Shown: positions 7,290-15,187 of the stretch, one piece after another
Layout: the number at the start of each line of letters is the position of its first letter
Position numbering within the stretch: the stretch's first letter is position 1
From: Phycisphaeraceae bacterium
Lineage (GTDB): Bacteria > Planctomycetota > Phycisphaerae > Phycisphaerales > UBA1924
Length of the DNA: 64,000 bases
Direction of reading: 5' to 3'
Assembly (NCBI GenBank): GCA_019636675.1
Contig: JAHBXC010000002.1
Location: forward strand, 558,001-622,000
Program-made: the position numbers and the translations under genes
The notes under the pieces: model-generated
What the model saw: only the letters and a program-made list of their open reading frames with translations
The model's database searches: none
What the model was told of the DNA's origin: nothing

Positions 7290-8201
7290 ATGTCGATCCG
7301 TCATGCTCTTTTCGCCGCGTCCGCGGCTGGTGTTGTCGCGTCTGCGACGCTCGCCGGTCCGGGCGGCTTCCTCGTCGTTCCCGACTGGACCGCGGACCGC
7401 GTCGTGGCCCTCAACCCCTTTGACGGCTCGGTGATCAACGCCAATCTGATCTCGGGCGCAGGCACGCTCCTCTCCCCCAAGAGCGCCGTCGACAGCGGTC
7501 GCGGGACGATCTTCGTCTCCGATCAGCTCGCCGACACCATCACCGAGTGGCGCCTCGACGGCGGGTTCGTCGGGACCGTCGTGCAGGGCGGCGCCGCCGG
7601 CCAGATCGACAACCTGCGCGGCATGACGGTGCGCGACAACTTCATGTACGTCACCGTCGGCAGCGGGACCTTCGCCGGCTCCGTGCAGCGCTTCGATCTC
7701 AACGGCGGCAGCCAGTCGACCTTCGCCACCACCGGCGGCAGCCCCTTCGACATCTTCTTCTACAACGACGAGGCGCTCGTCTCCAACAGCACCACCAACC
7801 GCGTCGACCGTTTCGACATGAGCGGCAACCTGCTCGGCTCGTTCAACGCCCCCGGCATGAGCTTCCCCCAGCAGATCCAGGAACGCGCCAACGGCAACCT
7901 CATCGTCGCTACCTTCAGCGGCGCGGGCGCTTCGGGCATCTACGAGTTCGACTCCAACTACACGCTCCTCAATTCGTTCCAGCTCGGGCTTGGCCTTCGC
8001 GGCGTCTACGAGCTGGGCAACGGCAACCTGCTCTTTACCAACGGCAGCGCGATCTTCACGCTCGACACCGCCACCGGGCAGACCACGCAGGTCCTCAGCG
8101 GCGGCAACTTCCAGTACATCCACCTCGTGATCCCCGCACCGGGCGCCGCCGGCGTGCTCGCCCTCGGCGGCCTGGCCGCGGCCCGTCGTCGCCGTCGCTG
8201 A
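7290..8201 (+). CDS. Secreted beta-propeller-like protein with PEP-CTERM-type sorting tail
   Basis: The 303-residue protein has a signal peptide (ending about SATLAG), then repeated segments such as FLVVPDWTADRVVALNPFDG, GTIFVSDQLADTITEWRLDG and VSNSTTNRVDRFDMSGNLLG, spaced like NHL/SMP-30 propeller blades. It ends with VIPAPGAAGVLALGG followed by AARRRRR: a Pro-rich motif, a short hydrophobic helix and an Arg cluster, the tripartite layout of PEP-CTERM signals that exosortase-type systems recognise. Here the motif is PAP rather than PEP. AGGAGG lies seven bases before the ATG. It is probably an exported or surface-anchored protein; no enzymatic motif is visible. Confidence 0.75.
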   Translation: MSIRHALFAASAAGVVASATLAGPGGFLVVPDWTADRVVALNPFDGSVINANLISGAGTLLSPKSAVDSGRGTIFVSDQLADTITEWRLDGGFVGTVVQGGAAGQIDNLRGMTVRDNFMYVTVGSGTFAGSVQRFDLNGGSQSTFATTGGSPFDIFFYNDEALVSNSTTNRVDRFDMSGNLLGSFNAPGMSFPQQIQERANGNLIVATFSGAGASGIYEFDSNYTLLNSFQLGLGLRGVYELGNGNLLFTNGSAIFTLDTATGQTTQVLSGGNFQYIHLVIPAPGAAGVLALGGLAAARRRRR

Positions 8202-8238
8202 ACGCCCGAGAACCGGGCTCATCCTCACTCACGCACTC

Positions 8239-8274
8239 ACGCCGGGCGATTTCCCCCGAGGGAACGCCCGGCGT
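8239..8274 (+). terminator. Probable terminator after the propeller gene
   Basis: ACGCCGGGCG (8239-8248) pairs perfectly with CGCCCGGCGT (8265-8274), and an inner TTCCC/GGGAA stem extends it to about 15 bp. Only TCTT follows, so the U-tract is weak. It stands between the propeller gene stop (8201) and the panB promoter. Confidence 0.6.
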
Positions 8275-8303
8275 TCTTGCGCGCCCCGGGGGGTCGCTAT
8301 GAT
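8274..8303 (+). promoter_or_regulatory. Putative panB promoter, placed for a leaderless transcript
   Basis: TATGAT (8298-8303) is a strong -10. The -35 is poor: TTCTTG at 8274-8279 gives an 18-nt spacer, TTGCGC at 8277-8282 gives 15. The -10 ends only six bases before the GTG at 8310, so transcription would start at or next to the start codon. Confidence 0.4.
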
Positions 8304-8309
8304 GAAGGC

Positions 8310-9200
8310 GTGAACAGCGAGCGACAGACGATCCCGCCGCGCCGGCCCGTCACCATCCGCACGCTCCGTCGCATGAAGGAGCGGCGCGAGCCGTTCGCGT
8401 GCCTGACATGCTACGACGCGACGACCGCGCGATGGCTCGAGCGGGCCGGCGTCCACCTGCTGCTGGTCGGAGACACTGCGGCCGAGGTCGTGCTCGGCTT
8501 CGACAGCACCGTGCACATGCCTCTCGATGTGCTGCTCGCCCTGACGGCGGCGGTGAAGCGCGGGGCTCCGAGCGCGATGGTGATGGGCGACATGCCCTTC
8601 CTGACCTACCACGCCGACGAGGCGAGCGCGCTGCGCAACGCCGGGCGCTTCCTGACCGAGGGCAACGCAGACATCGTGAAGATCGAAGCCGACGAGTCGT
8701 TCGCGCCGCTGGTGCGCTCCATGACGCGCGCCGGCATCCCGGTGTGCGGACATGTCGGCTCCAAGCCGCAGACCGTCGGGCTGACCGGGGGCTACGCGTC
8801 CGCCGGGCGCACGCCCGAGGAAGCCGACAGGGTGGTGCGCGACGCCGTGGCGCTCGAGAAGGCCGGCGCGGTGATGCTCCTCGTCGAAGCGGTGCCCCCC
8901 GAGGTCGCGGAGCACGTCCTCGCGAGCACCACGGTCCCGCTGATCGGGATCGGGGCCGGGCCGGCGCCGGACGGGCAGATCCTGGTCCTCCACGACCTGC
9001 TGGGCCTGACGGCGTGGCAGCCGGCGTTCGCCGAGCCGATGGCGACGCTGGGCCAGCAGACCATGCTGGCGGCGGAGGAGTATGTGCGCCGGGTCGCTCG
9101 ACGGGCGGTCTCGGAACACCGATACGAGATGCGGGTCGAACCGCAGCAACCCTCCGCGCAGGCGAAACCGCACGCGAAGGCGTCCGAACCCTTGGGGTGA
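8310..9200 (+). CDS. panB: 3-methyl-2-oxobutanoate hydroxymethyltransferase
   Basis: PanB catalyses the first committed step of pantothenate synthesis, transferring a hydroxymethyl group from methylene-THF to alpha-ketoisovalerate. The 296-residue protein shows the family motifs CLTCYDATTARWLERAG, LVGDTAAEVVLGFDSTVHMP, VMGDMPFLTY, GHVGSKPQTVGLTGGY, VEAVPPEVAEHV and IGIGAGPAPDGQILVLHDLL, including the Mg-binding Asp and catalytic Glu regions. The GTG at 8310 gives the usual N-terminus before the conserved TIRTLRRMK; the frame upstream runs into the terminator hairpin. A Gln/Pro/Lys-rich tail of about 25 residues follows the catalytic domain. CoaB at 24939 belongs to the same pathway but is unlinked. 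Confidence 0.96.
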   Translation: MNSERQTIPPRRPVTIRTLRRMKERREPFACLTCYDATTARWLERAGVHLLLVGDTAAEVVLGFDSTVHMPLDVLLALTAAVKRGAPSAMVMGDMPFLTYHADEASALRNAGRFLTEGNADIVKIEADESFAPLVRSMTRAGIPVCGHVGSKPQTVGLTGGYASAGRTPEEADRVVRDAVALEKAGAVMLLVEAVPPEVAEHVLASTTVPLIGIGAGPAPDGQILVLHDLLGLTAWQPAFAEPMATLGQQTMLAAEEYVRRVARRAVSEHRYEMRVEPQQPSAQAKPHAKASEPLG

Positions 9201-9237
9201 AGAAGGACCGCGACCCCACCCAGCGAACGGAGTCTCT

Positions 9238-10755
9238 ATGCGTCGCATCGTGAGCATCGCCCCGGCCCTCGTCGTGCTCCTGGTCGCGATCGTCGCGCTC
9301 GCCGCCGCTCCGACGGCGATCCGCGCCGTGCAGACCGCGCAGACGCAGGTCACCGTCTCGCTGGCCCAGCAGCGCCTCGACCAGGAAGACGTGCTGAAGC
9401 GCCTCAGCGACTCGGTCGCCGACATCGCCGACGCCGTCGGGCCCAGCGTGGTGCACATCGACGGGTTCTCGGCGAACAGCCGGCGCGGTCCGATGTCGTC
9501 GGGCGCCGGCTGGGTCTTCGACGACAAGGGTCACATCGTCACCAACGCGCACGTCGTTCGCGGGTCGGACGTCATCACCGTCCAGTTCGCCGACGGGCAC
9601 ACCGTCGAGGCGAAGTTCATCGGCGCCGACAACCCGACCGACGTCGGGGTGATCCGCGTGAGCGAGAGCGCCGGGCTCGTCCCGATGCGCCGCGCCACGG
9701 GCGAGCGCGTCCGCCAGGGCGACCGCGTCTACGCGTTCGGCTCGCCCTTCGGGTTCCGATTCTCGATGAGCGAGGGCATCATCTCGGCGACCGGGCGCAA
9801 CGCGCGCGGCGTGACGGGCAGCAACGGGTACACCAACTTCCTCCAGACCGACGCCGCCGTAAACCCGGGCAACTCGGGCGGGCCGCTCGTCGATGTCTAC
9901 GGGCGCGTGGTCGGGATGAACACCGCGATCGTCTCGGCGGACAACCCCAGCGCGCGCACCGACCGTCAGGGCCAGAGCGCCGGCATCGGCTTCGCCATCC
10001 CGCTCGAGACGATCGAATCGGTCGCCGGGCAGATCATCGAGCGGGGCGTGGTCGTCAAGGGGTTCCTGGGCGTTGCGCTCGGCGAGACGGGGCGCCTCGC
10101 GCCTTCGGACCTGCCCGAAGGGTTTCGCGGCTCGGGCGTGATCGTGAGCGGCGTGACCGAGGACCTGGCCGCCGCCCGCGCCGGGCTTCGCCAGGGCGAC
10201 ATCATCCTCACCGTCAACGGTGAGCGCGTCACGGACATCGCGGTCCTGCGCGCCAGGATCGCCTCTCGGGCGGCGGGCGAGACCGTCACGATGCGCGTCG
10301 TGCGCGCCGGGGACGACGGAAAACCGATCCAGATCGAGATCCCCGTCGTGCTCGGGGCGGCGGTCGTGGACGCGAGCGGCGAGCTCCGTCCCGTGCCGCA
10401 CGGCGTCGATCCCGTCGAGTACCTCGCGTCGTTCGACAGCGAGCTGCGTCGGGTGGACCGCACGCTGCGCTCGCTCGCGCGCGCCGGGGTCCGTGATTTC
10501 AGCGTTCGTGAGAACGACGAGGGCATGCCCGAGCTGACCTGCATCGTCGCGCCGAACTCGGGCGCGTGGCAGGCGGGCCTGCGCGACACCGATGTCGTGG
10601 TCAGCGTCGCCGGCCAGGTCATCGCGCAGCCGACGGAGTTCGTCGAGCGCATCGCGACGGCGCTCTCGGCCTCGCCGCGGGTGCGCCTGCCCCTGCAGGT
10701 CCGCGGCGTCGACGGCGAGGTCCGCACAGTCACCCTCTCGCTGGAGCGCCAGTGA
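9238..10755 (+). CDS. HtrA/Do-like periplasmic serine protease with PDZ domains
   Basis: The 505-residue envelope quality-control protease has an N-terminal membrane or signal segment (residues about 4-25), then a trypsin-like domain with catalytic triad His105 (VTNAHVV), Asp135 (TDVGVIRV) and Ser213 (VNPGNSGGPL). A first PDZ domain lies around residues 285-365 (GVIVSGVTEDLAAARAGLRQ) and a second, more divergent one around 415-500. Unlike DegP there is no long Q-linker, so it resembles DegS/DegQ types. Its stop overlaps purN (GTGA), giving a tight three-gene run htrA-purN-metallopeptidase. Confidence 0.93.
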   Translation: MRRIVSIAPALVVLLVAIVALAAAPTAIRAVQTAQTQVTVSLAQQRLDQEDVLKRLSDSVADIADAVGPSVVHIDGFSANSRRGPMSSGAGWVFDDKGHIVTNAHVVRGSDVITVQFADGHTVEAKFIGADNPTDVGVIRVSESAGLVPMRRATGERVRQGDRVYAFGSPFGFRFSMSEGIISATGRNARGVTGSNGYTNFLQTDAAVNPGNSGGPLVDVYGRVVGMNTAIVSADNPSARTDRQGQSAGIGFAIPLETIESVAGQIIERGVVVKGFLGVALGETGRLAPSDLPEGFRGSGVIVSGVTEDLAAARAGLRQGDIILTVNGERVTDIAVLRARIASRAAGETVTMRVVRAGDDGKPIQIEIPVVLGAAVVDASGELRPVPHGVDPVEYLASFDSELRRVDRTLRSLARAGVRDFSVRENDEGMPELTCIVAPNSGAWQAGLRDTDVVVSVAGQVIAQPTEFVERIATALSASPRVRLPLQVRGVDGEVRTVTLSLERQ

Positions 10756-11381
10756 GCGAGCACGCGACGCCGATCGCGGTCATGCTGTCCGGGTCCGGGC
10801 GCACGCTCGTGAACCTCTGCGAGCGCATCGACTCCGGTCGCCTGCCGGCGCGCGTCGGGCTCGTGATCGCGTCGCGCGAGTGCCTCGGGGCGCAGCGCGC
10901 GCGCGAGCGTGCTCTACCCACGATCGTCGAGCCGGGGAACATCGAGCGGGCCCGGCTGGGCGCGCTGCTGCGCGAGCACGGCGTGCGATGGGTCGTTCTC
11001 GCCGGCTATCTCCGGCTGCTGTCCGTGCCCGAGGGTTTCGAGGGACGCATCGTCAACATCCACCCGGCGCTGCTGCCCGCCTTTGGCGGGAAGGGGATGT
11101 ACGGCGACCGCGTGCACCAGGCGGTGCTCGATCACGGCTGCAAGGTGACCGGGTGCACCGTCCACCTCTGCGACGAGCGCTACGACACGGGGCCCATCCT
11201 GGCGCAGGCGACCTGCGAGGTGCGCGACGACGACAGCGCGTCCACTCTCGCGGCTCGCGTCTTCGCGCTGGAATGCGAGGTCTACCCCGAGACGATCGCG
11301 GCGCTGCTCGAGGGGCGCGTCGAGATCGAGGGGCGCCGATCGAGGATCTTTCCTGGCGACCCTGCGAACCAGAGGGCATGA
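10752..11381 (+). CDS. purN: Phosphoribosylglycinamide formyltransferase
   Basis: PurN transfers a formyl group from 10-formyl-THF to GAR in purine synthesis. The 209-residue protein has AVMLSGSGRTLVNLCERI (phosphate-binding loop), VLAGYLRLL, the catalytic NIHPALLPAF (Asn/His) and TGCTVHLCDERYDTGPILAQ with the catalytic Asp. It starts with a GTG whose bases overlap the htrA stop (GTGA) and ends in an ATGA overlap with the next gene, so translation is probably coupled. No other pur genes are present in the window. Confidence 0.95.
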   Translation: MSEHATPIAVMLSGSGRTLVNLCERIDSGRLPARVGLVIASRECLGAQRARERALPTIVEPGNIERARLGALLREHGVRWVVLAGYLRLLSVPEGFEGRIVNIHPALLPAFGGKGMYGDRVHQAVLDHGCKVTGCTVHLCDERYDTGPILAQATCEVRDDDSASTLAARVFALECEVYPETIAALLEGRVEIEGRRSRIFPGDPANQRA

Positions 11382-12898
11382 GACCCCTCGCGACGACGAC
11401 GCTGCTGGCCATCCTGTCGCTGTGCGTTGGTGCGTCGGCCGCCCCGGGGATGGCGCCGGCGCCTGCCGCTGAGCGCTCGCTGGATCTCGGCGAGGCGAAA
11501 CGACTCGCGGCCGAGATGCTGGAGCGGGGGGACTATCGGGGAGCCCGCCCGCTGCTCGAGCAGATCGCGTCGATCGACGCCGCCGATTTCGGCGCTCGCT
11601 ACAACCTCGCGTGCGTGCTCGCGCGCGAGGGCGACGCGCCGGGCGCCGAGGCGGCGCTGCGAGCCGCGATCGGGGTCGGCTTCGTCGACTTCGGGCACAT
11701 GCTGCGCGACCCCGACCTCGCGCCGCTGCGCGGGGGCGAGGTCTTCGAGACGGTGCGCCGCGACTGGCGCGCGATCCTCGATGTGCGGGGCGAGGCGGAC
11801 CTGCGCGCCGCGAAGGAGGCGCTCGGCCCGCGCTACACCCACGTGCGCGACGACGGCCTGCGCATCCACATCCTCTCGTCGTTCCGCGAAGCGCCGACGC
11901 GCGAGGCGCACGAAGAACTGCGGCGAGTTGCACGGTTCGTCGACGAGGCGATGTTCGACACTTCGTCGCCCGAGGACCGCCCGGACCCCTGGGTGCTCGT
12001 CGTCCTGCCCACGCGAGAGCATTTCCTGCGATTCGTGCCGTTCGAGGGTGTTGGAGGGGTGTACGACCACGACCGGCGCACGCTCGCGACGCGCGATCTG
12101 GGGCCGAGTCTGCGCCACGAGTTCGTCCACGTGCTGCATCACCGGCGCATGACGCGTCTGGGGCAGCGACACGCGTTCTGGCTGCAGGAAGGCCTCGCGT
12201 CGATCGTGGAGCGGGTCGAGCGTGACGGCGGGGGCGAGTCGGACGGGCTGCGTCCTCGCGTGAACTGGCGGATGAACATCGCGCGTCGGCTCGCCGAGCC
12301 GCGCCGGCTGACGCCGTGGGAGCAGCTCTTCGGGCTGGACGCGAGACGGTTCATGACGACGCGACCGCAGGCGATGTACGCGCAGTCCTACGCCGCCGCG
12401 ATGATGCTGCACGAGCTGGGCGAGCTTCGTCGCTGGATGGCCGCGTATGAGCGCGGCTTCGACGAGGACCCGACCGGGGTGGGCGCGTTCGTCGAGGTGC
12501 TGGGCGTTCCCTCGGCGCAGGCGCAGCGCGCGTTCCGCGACTGGGTGGCGGCGCAGCCCTCGGTCGCCGATTCGTTCTCGGATGGGTCGACCTCGCTCGG
12601 CGCGTCCCTGACCGAGGGCGCGGACGAGGGGCCTCGCGTCGCGACGGTGTTCGCCCGGCGCCCTCGCGCCGCCGACCCGGCGGCGGGGCTGCGCCCGCGC
12701 GATGTGCTGCTCTCGGTCAACGGTGCGCCCACGAGGACGGTGGGGGAGGCGGTCCAGGCGCTTGAGGGGCTCGCCCCGGGCGAGCGGGTCGTCGTCGAGG
12801 TGCGCCGGGGGCGTCTGTCGCTGGAGTTCGAGGTCGAACTCGTCGCGTACGACGAGCGTAGAGCGCACGGCGCGTCGGGCGGCTTTGCGGCGCCCTGA
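11378..12898 (+). CDS. Secreted TPR-metallopeptidase-PDZ protein (gluzincin type)
   Basis: The 506-residue protein has a signal peptide (ending about ASAAPG), a TPR-like region at residues about 35-115 (AKRLAAEMLERGDYRGARPL), and a zinc metallopeptidase core with HEFVHVLHH (HExxH) followed by a Gln/Glu segment LQEGLASIVE supplying a likely third zinc ligand. A C-terminal PDZ-like domain around residues 415-490 contains GLRPRDVLLSVNGAPT. The combination recalls peptidase-MA-like proteins of planctomycetes such as DUF1570 types. It overlaps purN by four bases. The substrate is unknown, though its linkage to HtrA suggests an envelope role. Confidence 0.8.
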   Translation: MRPLATTTLLAILSLCVGASAAPGMAPAPAAERSLDLGEAKRLAAEMLERGDYRGARPLLEQIASIDAADFGARYNLACVLAREGDAPGAEAALRAAIGVGFVDFGHMLRDPDLAPLRGGEVFETVRRDWRAILDVRGEADLRAAKEALGPRYTHVRDDGLRIHILSSFREAPTREAHEELRRVARFVDEAMFDTSSPEDRPDPWVLVVLPTREHFLRFVPFEGVGGVYDHDRRTLATRDLGPSLRHEFVHVLHHRRMTRLGQRHAFWLQEGLASIVERVERDGGGESDGLRPRVNWRMNIARRLAEPRRLTPWEQLFGLDARRFMTTRPQAMYAQSYAAAMMLHELGELRRWMAAYERGFDEDPTGVGAFVEVLGVPSAQAQRAFRDWVAAQPSVADSFSDGSTSLGASLTEGADEGPRVATVFARRPRAADPAAGLRPRDVLLSVNGAPTRTVGEAVQALEGLAPGERVVVEVRRGRLSLEFEVELVAYDERRAHGASGGFAAP

Positions 12899-12913
12899 CG
12901 CGTCTCCTACACT
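12885..12913 (+). promoter_or_regulatory. Putative promoter of the DUF502-hpf-ptsN-ptsH run
   Basis: TTGCGG (12885-12890) and TACACT (12908-12913) are 17 nt apart. The -35 lies at the very end of the upstream gene and the -10 in the intergenic gap, about 60 nt before the ATG at 12976. Confidence 0.5.
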
Positions 12914-12975
12914 GGCGATCTCAGCCGGGCAACGCACCCCGTGACGCGTCATCAGCGCAGAGACCCTGCCGAATT

Positions 12976-13932
12976 ATGTCTAAGCAGCCCGATCGGACCT
13001 TCCTGGCAGACTTCCGCCACCGCTTCCTCCGGGGTCTCGCGATCCTCTTGCCCTCGGTCCTGACGTTCTGGCTGCTCTGGGCGGCGTTCGGGTTCGTCGA
13101 GAAGAAGGTTGCCGAGCCGATCAACTCGGGGATCCGGCAGGGCGTGATCTACTTCGCGCCGCGCGTGCTCGACCCGTCCGAGCAGCCCGACTGGTTCACG
13201 GTTCCAGAGGAGCGCGTGCGCGAGGTGATCCAGCAACGCCGGGCGCAGGCGCTGCCCGCGATGTCGGCGGAGCAGATCCGGGCTCGGGCGCGGGCCGAGA
13301 ACTTCCGCGAGTGGTGGAACGACCGGTGGTACCTCCGTTTCATCGGGTTGTTCGTCGCGATCATCCTGTTCTATCTGGCGGGCGTGCTGCTCGGGAACTT
13401 CCTCGGGAAGCGTCTCTACGAGCGCCTCGAGCGTCTGATGATCCGCGTTCCGGGCGTGAAGCAGGTCTACCCGTATGTCAAACAGGTCGTCGAGTTCCTG
13501 TTCGGGGAGAACCAGAAGATCCAGTTCAAGCGCGTGGTGCTGGTCGAGTACCCTCGCAAGGGGATCTGGACGCTGGGGCTGCACACCGGCGGCGCGATTC
13601 GGAAGATCGAGGAGAAGCTCGGGGAATGCGTGACGGTCTTCATCCCGAGCAGCCCGACGCCCTTTACCGGCTACACGATCATCGTGCCCAAGGACAGCGT
13701 GATCGACGCGCCCCTGACCATCGACGAGGCGCTGCGGTTCGTGGTGTCGGGCGGCGTGCTCGTCCCCGAGCACCAGCGGGGTCTGGGCGACATCGCCGAG
13801 GGGGAGGGGCCGGAAACCGTTGCGCCGGGCCGCGCGGCGGTGGGGCTCCCGGCTACGATGAGGAATATCGGAGTCGCCGGCATCGGCGCCGACCAAGCCC
13901 AACCCGGGATCCAGCCCGGTAAGACCCCCTGA
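12976..13932 (+). CDS. DUF502 family membrane protein
   Basis: The 318-residue inner-membrane protein has two transmembrane segments: residues about 18-38 (GLAILLPSVLTFWLLWAAFG) and about 121-143 (FIGLFVAIILFYLAGVLLGN). The family signature follows: LERLMIRVPGVKQVYPYVKQ, KRVVLVEYPRKGIWTLG and VFIPSSPTPFTGYTIIVP. DUF502 members are widespread and uncharacterised. An unusual insert of about 60 charged residues separates the two membrane segments. The C-terminal 50 residues are Gly/Pro-rich. It lies 11 bp before hpf and probably shares its transcript. Confidence 0.88.
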   Translation: MSKQPDRTFLADFRHRFLRGLAILLPSVLTFWLLWAAFGFVEKKVAEPINSGIRQGVIYFAPRVLDPSEQPDWFTVPEERVREVIQQRRAQALPAMSAEQIRARARAENFREWWNDRWYLRFIGLFVAIILFYLAGVLLGNFLGKRLYERLERLMIRVPGVKQVYPYVKQVVEFLFGENQKIQFKRVVLVEYPRKGIWTLGLHTGGAIRKIEEKLGECVTVFIPSSPTPFTGYTIIVPKDSVIDAPLTIDEALRFVVSGGVLVPEHQRGLGDIAEGEGPETVAPGRAAVGLPATMRNIGVAGIGADQAQPGIQPGKTP

Positions 13933-13943
13933 AAGGGACTGTC

Positions 13944-14237
13944 ATGAGGATCGAAGTGACGGCGCGCCACATGGAACTCACGCCGCCTATCCAGGACTAC
14001 GCCGAGAAGCGCTGCGACAAGCTGGTCAAGTTCTTCAATGGGGTGCTTGAGTTCGATGTCGTGATCGAGACCGAGCGCAACGACTTCAAGGTCGAGATCA
14101 TCGCCGACGTGGTCGGGCACAAGGACCTGGTCGGTCAGGCCAGGGGCGCCGACGTGTACGCGTGCATCGACGAGGCGGCCGACAAGGTGGCCCGCCAGCT
14201 GACGGATTACAAAGAGCAGCTCCGCGCCCACCACTGA
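13944..14237 (+). CDS. hpf: Short-form ribosome hibernation promoting factor
   Basis: HPF binds the 30S decoding centre of idle ribosomes and promotes 100S dimer formation or inactivation. The 97-residue product matches the short HPF/YfiA class: MRIEVTARHMELTPPIQDYA, then EKRCDKLVKFF and DVYACIDEAADKVARQL. It lacks the C-terminal dimerisation domain of long HPF. AAAGGGA precedes the ATG. It is followed by ptsN and ptsH, the arrangement of the E. coli rpoN-hpf-ptsN-rapZ-npr locus. Confidence 0.94.
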   Translation: MRIEVTARHMELTPPIQDYAEKRCDKLVKFFNGVLEFDVVIETERNDFKVEIIADVVGHKDLVGQARGADVYACIDEAADKVARQLTDYKEQLRAHH

Positions 14238-14250
14238 CGGGCGTCCAACG

Positions 14251-14275
14251 GGCCCCGGGGCGTATCCCGGGGGCC
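14251..14275 (+). other. GC-rich hairpin between hpf and ptsN
   Basis: GGCCCCGGG (14251-14259) can pair with CCCGGGGGCC (14266-14275) with one bulge. There is no T-run. It may reduce read-through between hpf and ptsN or stabilise hpf mRNA. Confidence 0.35.
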
Positions 14276-14343
14276 TCCCCTGTGCGCGTCACGGGCGTAG
14301 CATGAGTCGAACCGGCTTCAGCGCCGACGGAGCGATCCCTTCC

Positions 14344-14820
14344 ATGAAACTCAGCGAGATTGTTGTTCCTGACGCCGTCGTGACCGAGCTCGCCGCATCC
14401 GAGCGGGACGCCGTCGTGTCGGAACTCGTGGATTCCCTCGTGAGCGCAGGGGCCATCACCCCTGCGCAGCGCGAGTCGGTCTTCAGCTCGATCATCGAGC
14501 GCGAACGGCGCGGCTCCACCGGGTTCGGCAAGGGCGTCGCGGTGCCCCACGTGCGCCACCCCGAGGCCGATCGCGTCAGTCTCGCCGTCGGGTTGTCGCA
14601 GCGCGGCGTGGATTTCAACTCGCTCGACAAGCAGCCCGTCTACACGGTGTTCCTGCTCGTCAGCCCTGCCGACAAGCACGAAGAGCACCTCCGCGCGATG
14701 GAGGTGATCTTCAAGAACCTCAGCATGGACACCTTCCGCCGGTTCCTCCGTCAGGCGGGCTCGCGCGACGAGGTCATCACGCTGCTCGAAGAGGCGGACA
14801 GCCGTCAGTTCACCGCCTGA
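14344..14820 (+). CDS. ptsN: PTS EIIA component of the nitrogen-PTS type (PtsN-like)
   Basis: The 158-residue single-domain EIIA belongs to the fructose/nitrogen class. The phospho-acceptor His69 lies in GKGVAVPHVRHPEAD, preceded by the conserved ERERRGSTGFG and followed by VFLLVSPADKHEEHLRAM. PtsN proteins act as phosphorylation-dependent regulators rather than sugar carriers. The ATG at 14344 was preferred over 14302 because conserved sequence (LSEIV) starts there and GGAG is upstream. It lies between hpf and ptsH. No sugar-specific EIIB/EIIC is nearby, supporting a regulatory role. Confidence 0.92.
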   Translation: MKLSEIVVPDAVVTELAASERDAVVSELVDSLVSAGAITPAQRESVFSSIIERERRGSTGFGKGVAVPHVRHPEADRVSLAVGLSQRGVDFNSLDKQPVYTVFLLVSPADKHEEHLRAMEVIFKNLSMDTFRRFLRQAGSRDEVITLLEEADSRQFTA

Positions 14821-14902
14821 GTCAGGCGCCCCCGACGACGCGCCGCGCGGGCCGCGTCCCTCGGGCCACTCGTCCCCATGCCCTGCGCAGGGCGCACCTG
14901 CC

Positions 14903-15178
14903 TTGTCGAGTCGCGCGACGATCACCGTGAAGATCCAGAACCGACTCGGGCTCCACGCGCGCCCGGCGATGTCGTTCGTCGAGATCGCGGCGTCGATGCC
15001 CTGCTCGGTCCTCGTGCGCAAGGGCGACCAGCAGGTGGATGGCAAATCGATCATGCAGATGATGATGCTCGCCGCCACGCAGGGCACCGAGCTCGAGATC
15101 ATCGCCGAGGGCGACGAGTGCGACCGCGCGATCACCGTGCTGAAAGAGCTCGTCGACGGGCGCTTCGGCGAAGAATGA
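14903..15178 (+). CDS. ptsH: HPr family phosphocarrier protein
   Basis: The 91-residue protein has the HPr signature NRLGLHARPAMSFVEIA with phospho-acceptor His18, and a regulatory-site serine, Ser49, in VDGKSIMQMMML. It would carry phosphate from enzyme I to EIIA proteins such as the adjacent PtsN. The start is TTG at 14903; no in-frame ATG fits. Ser49 suggests possible HPr-kinase regulation, but no hprK or enzyme I gene is in the window. It converges on murA, separated by 9 bp. Confidence 0.93.
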   Translation: MSSRATITVKIQNRLGLHARPAMSFVEIAASMPCSVLVRKGDQQVDGKSIMQMMMLAATQGTELEIIAEGDECDRAITVLKELVDGRFGEE

Positions 15179-15187
15179 GCGGGCGCG

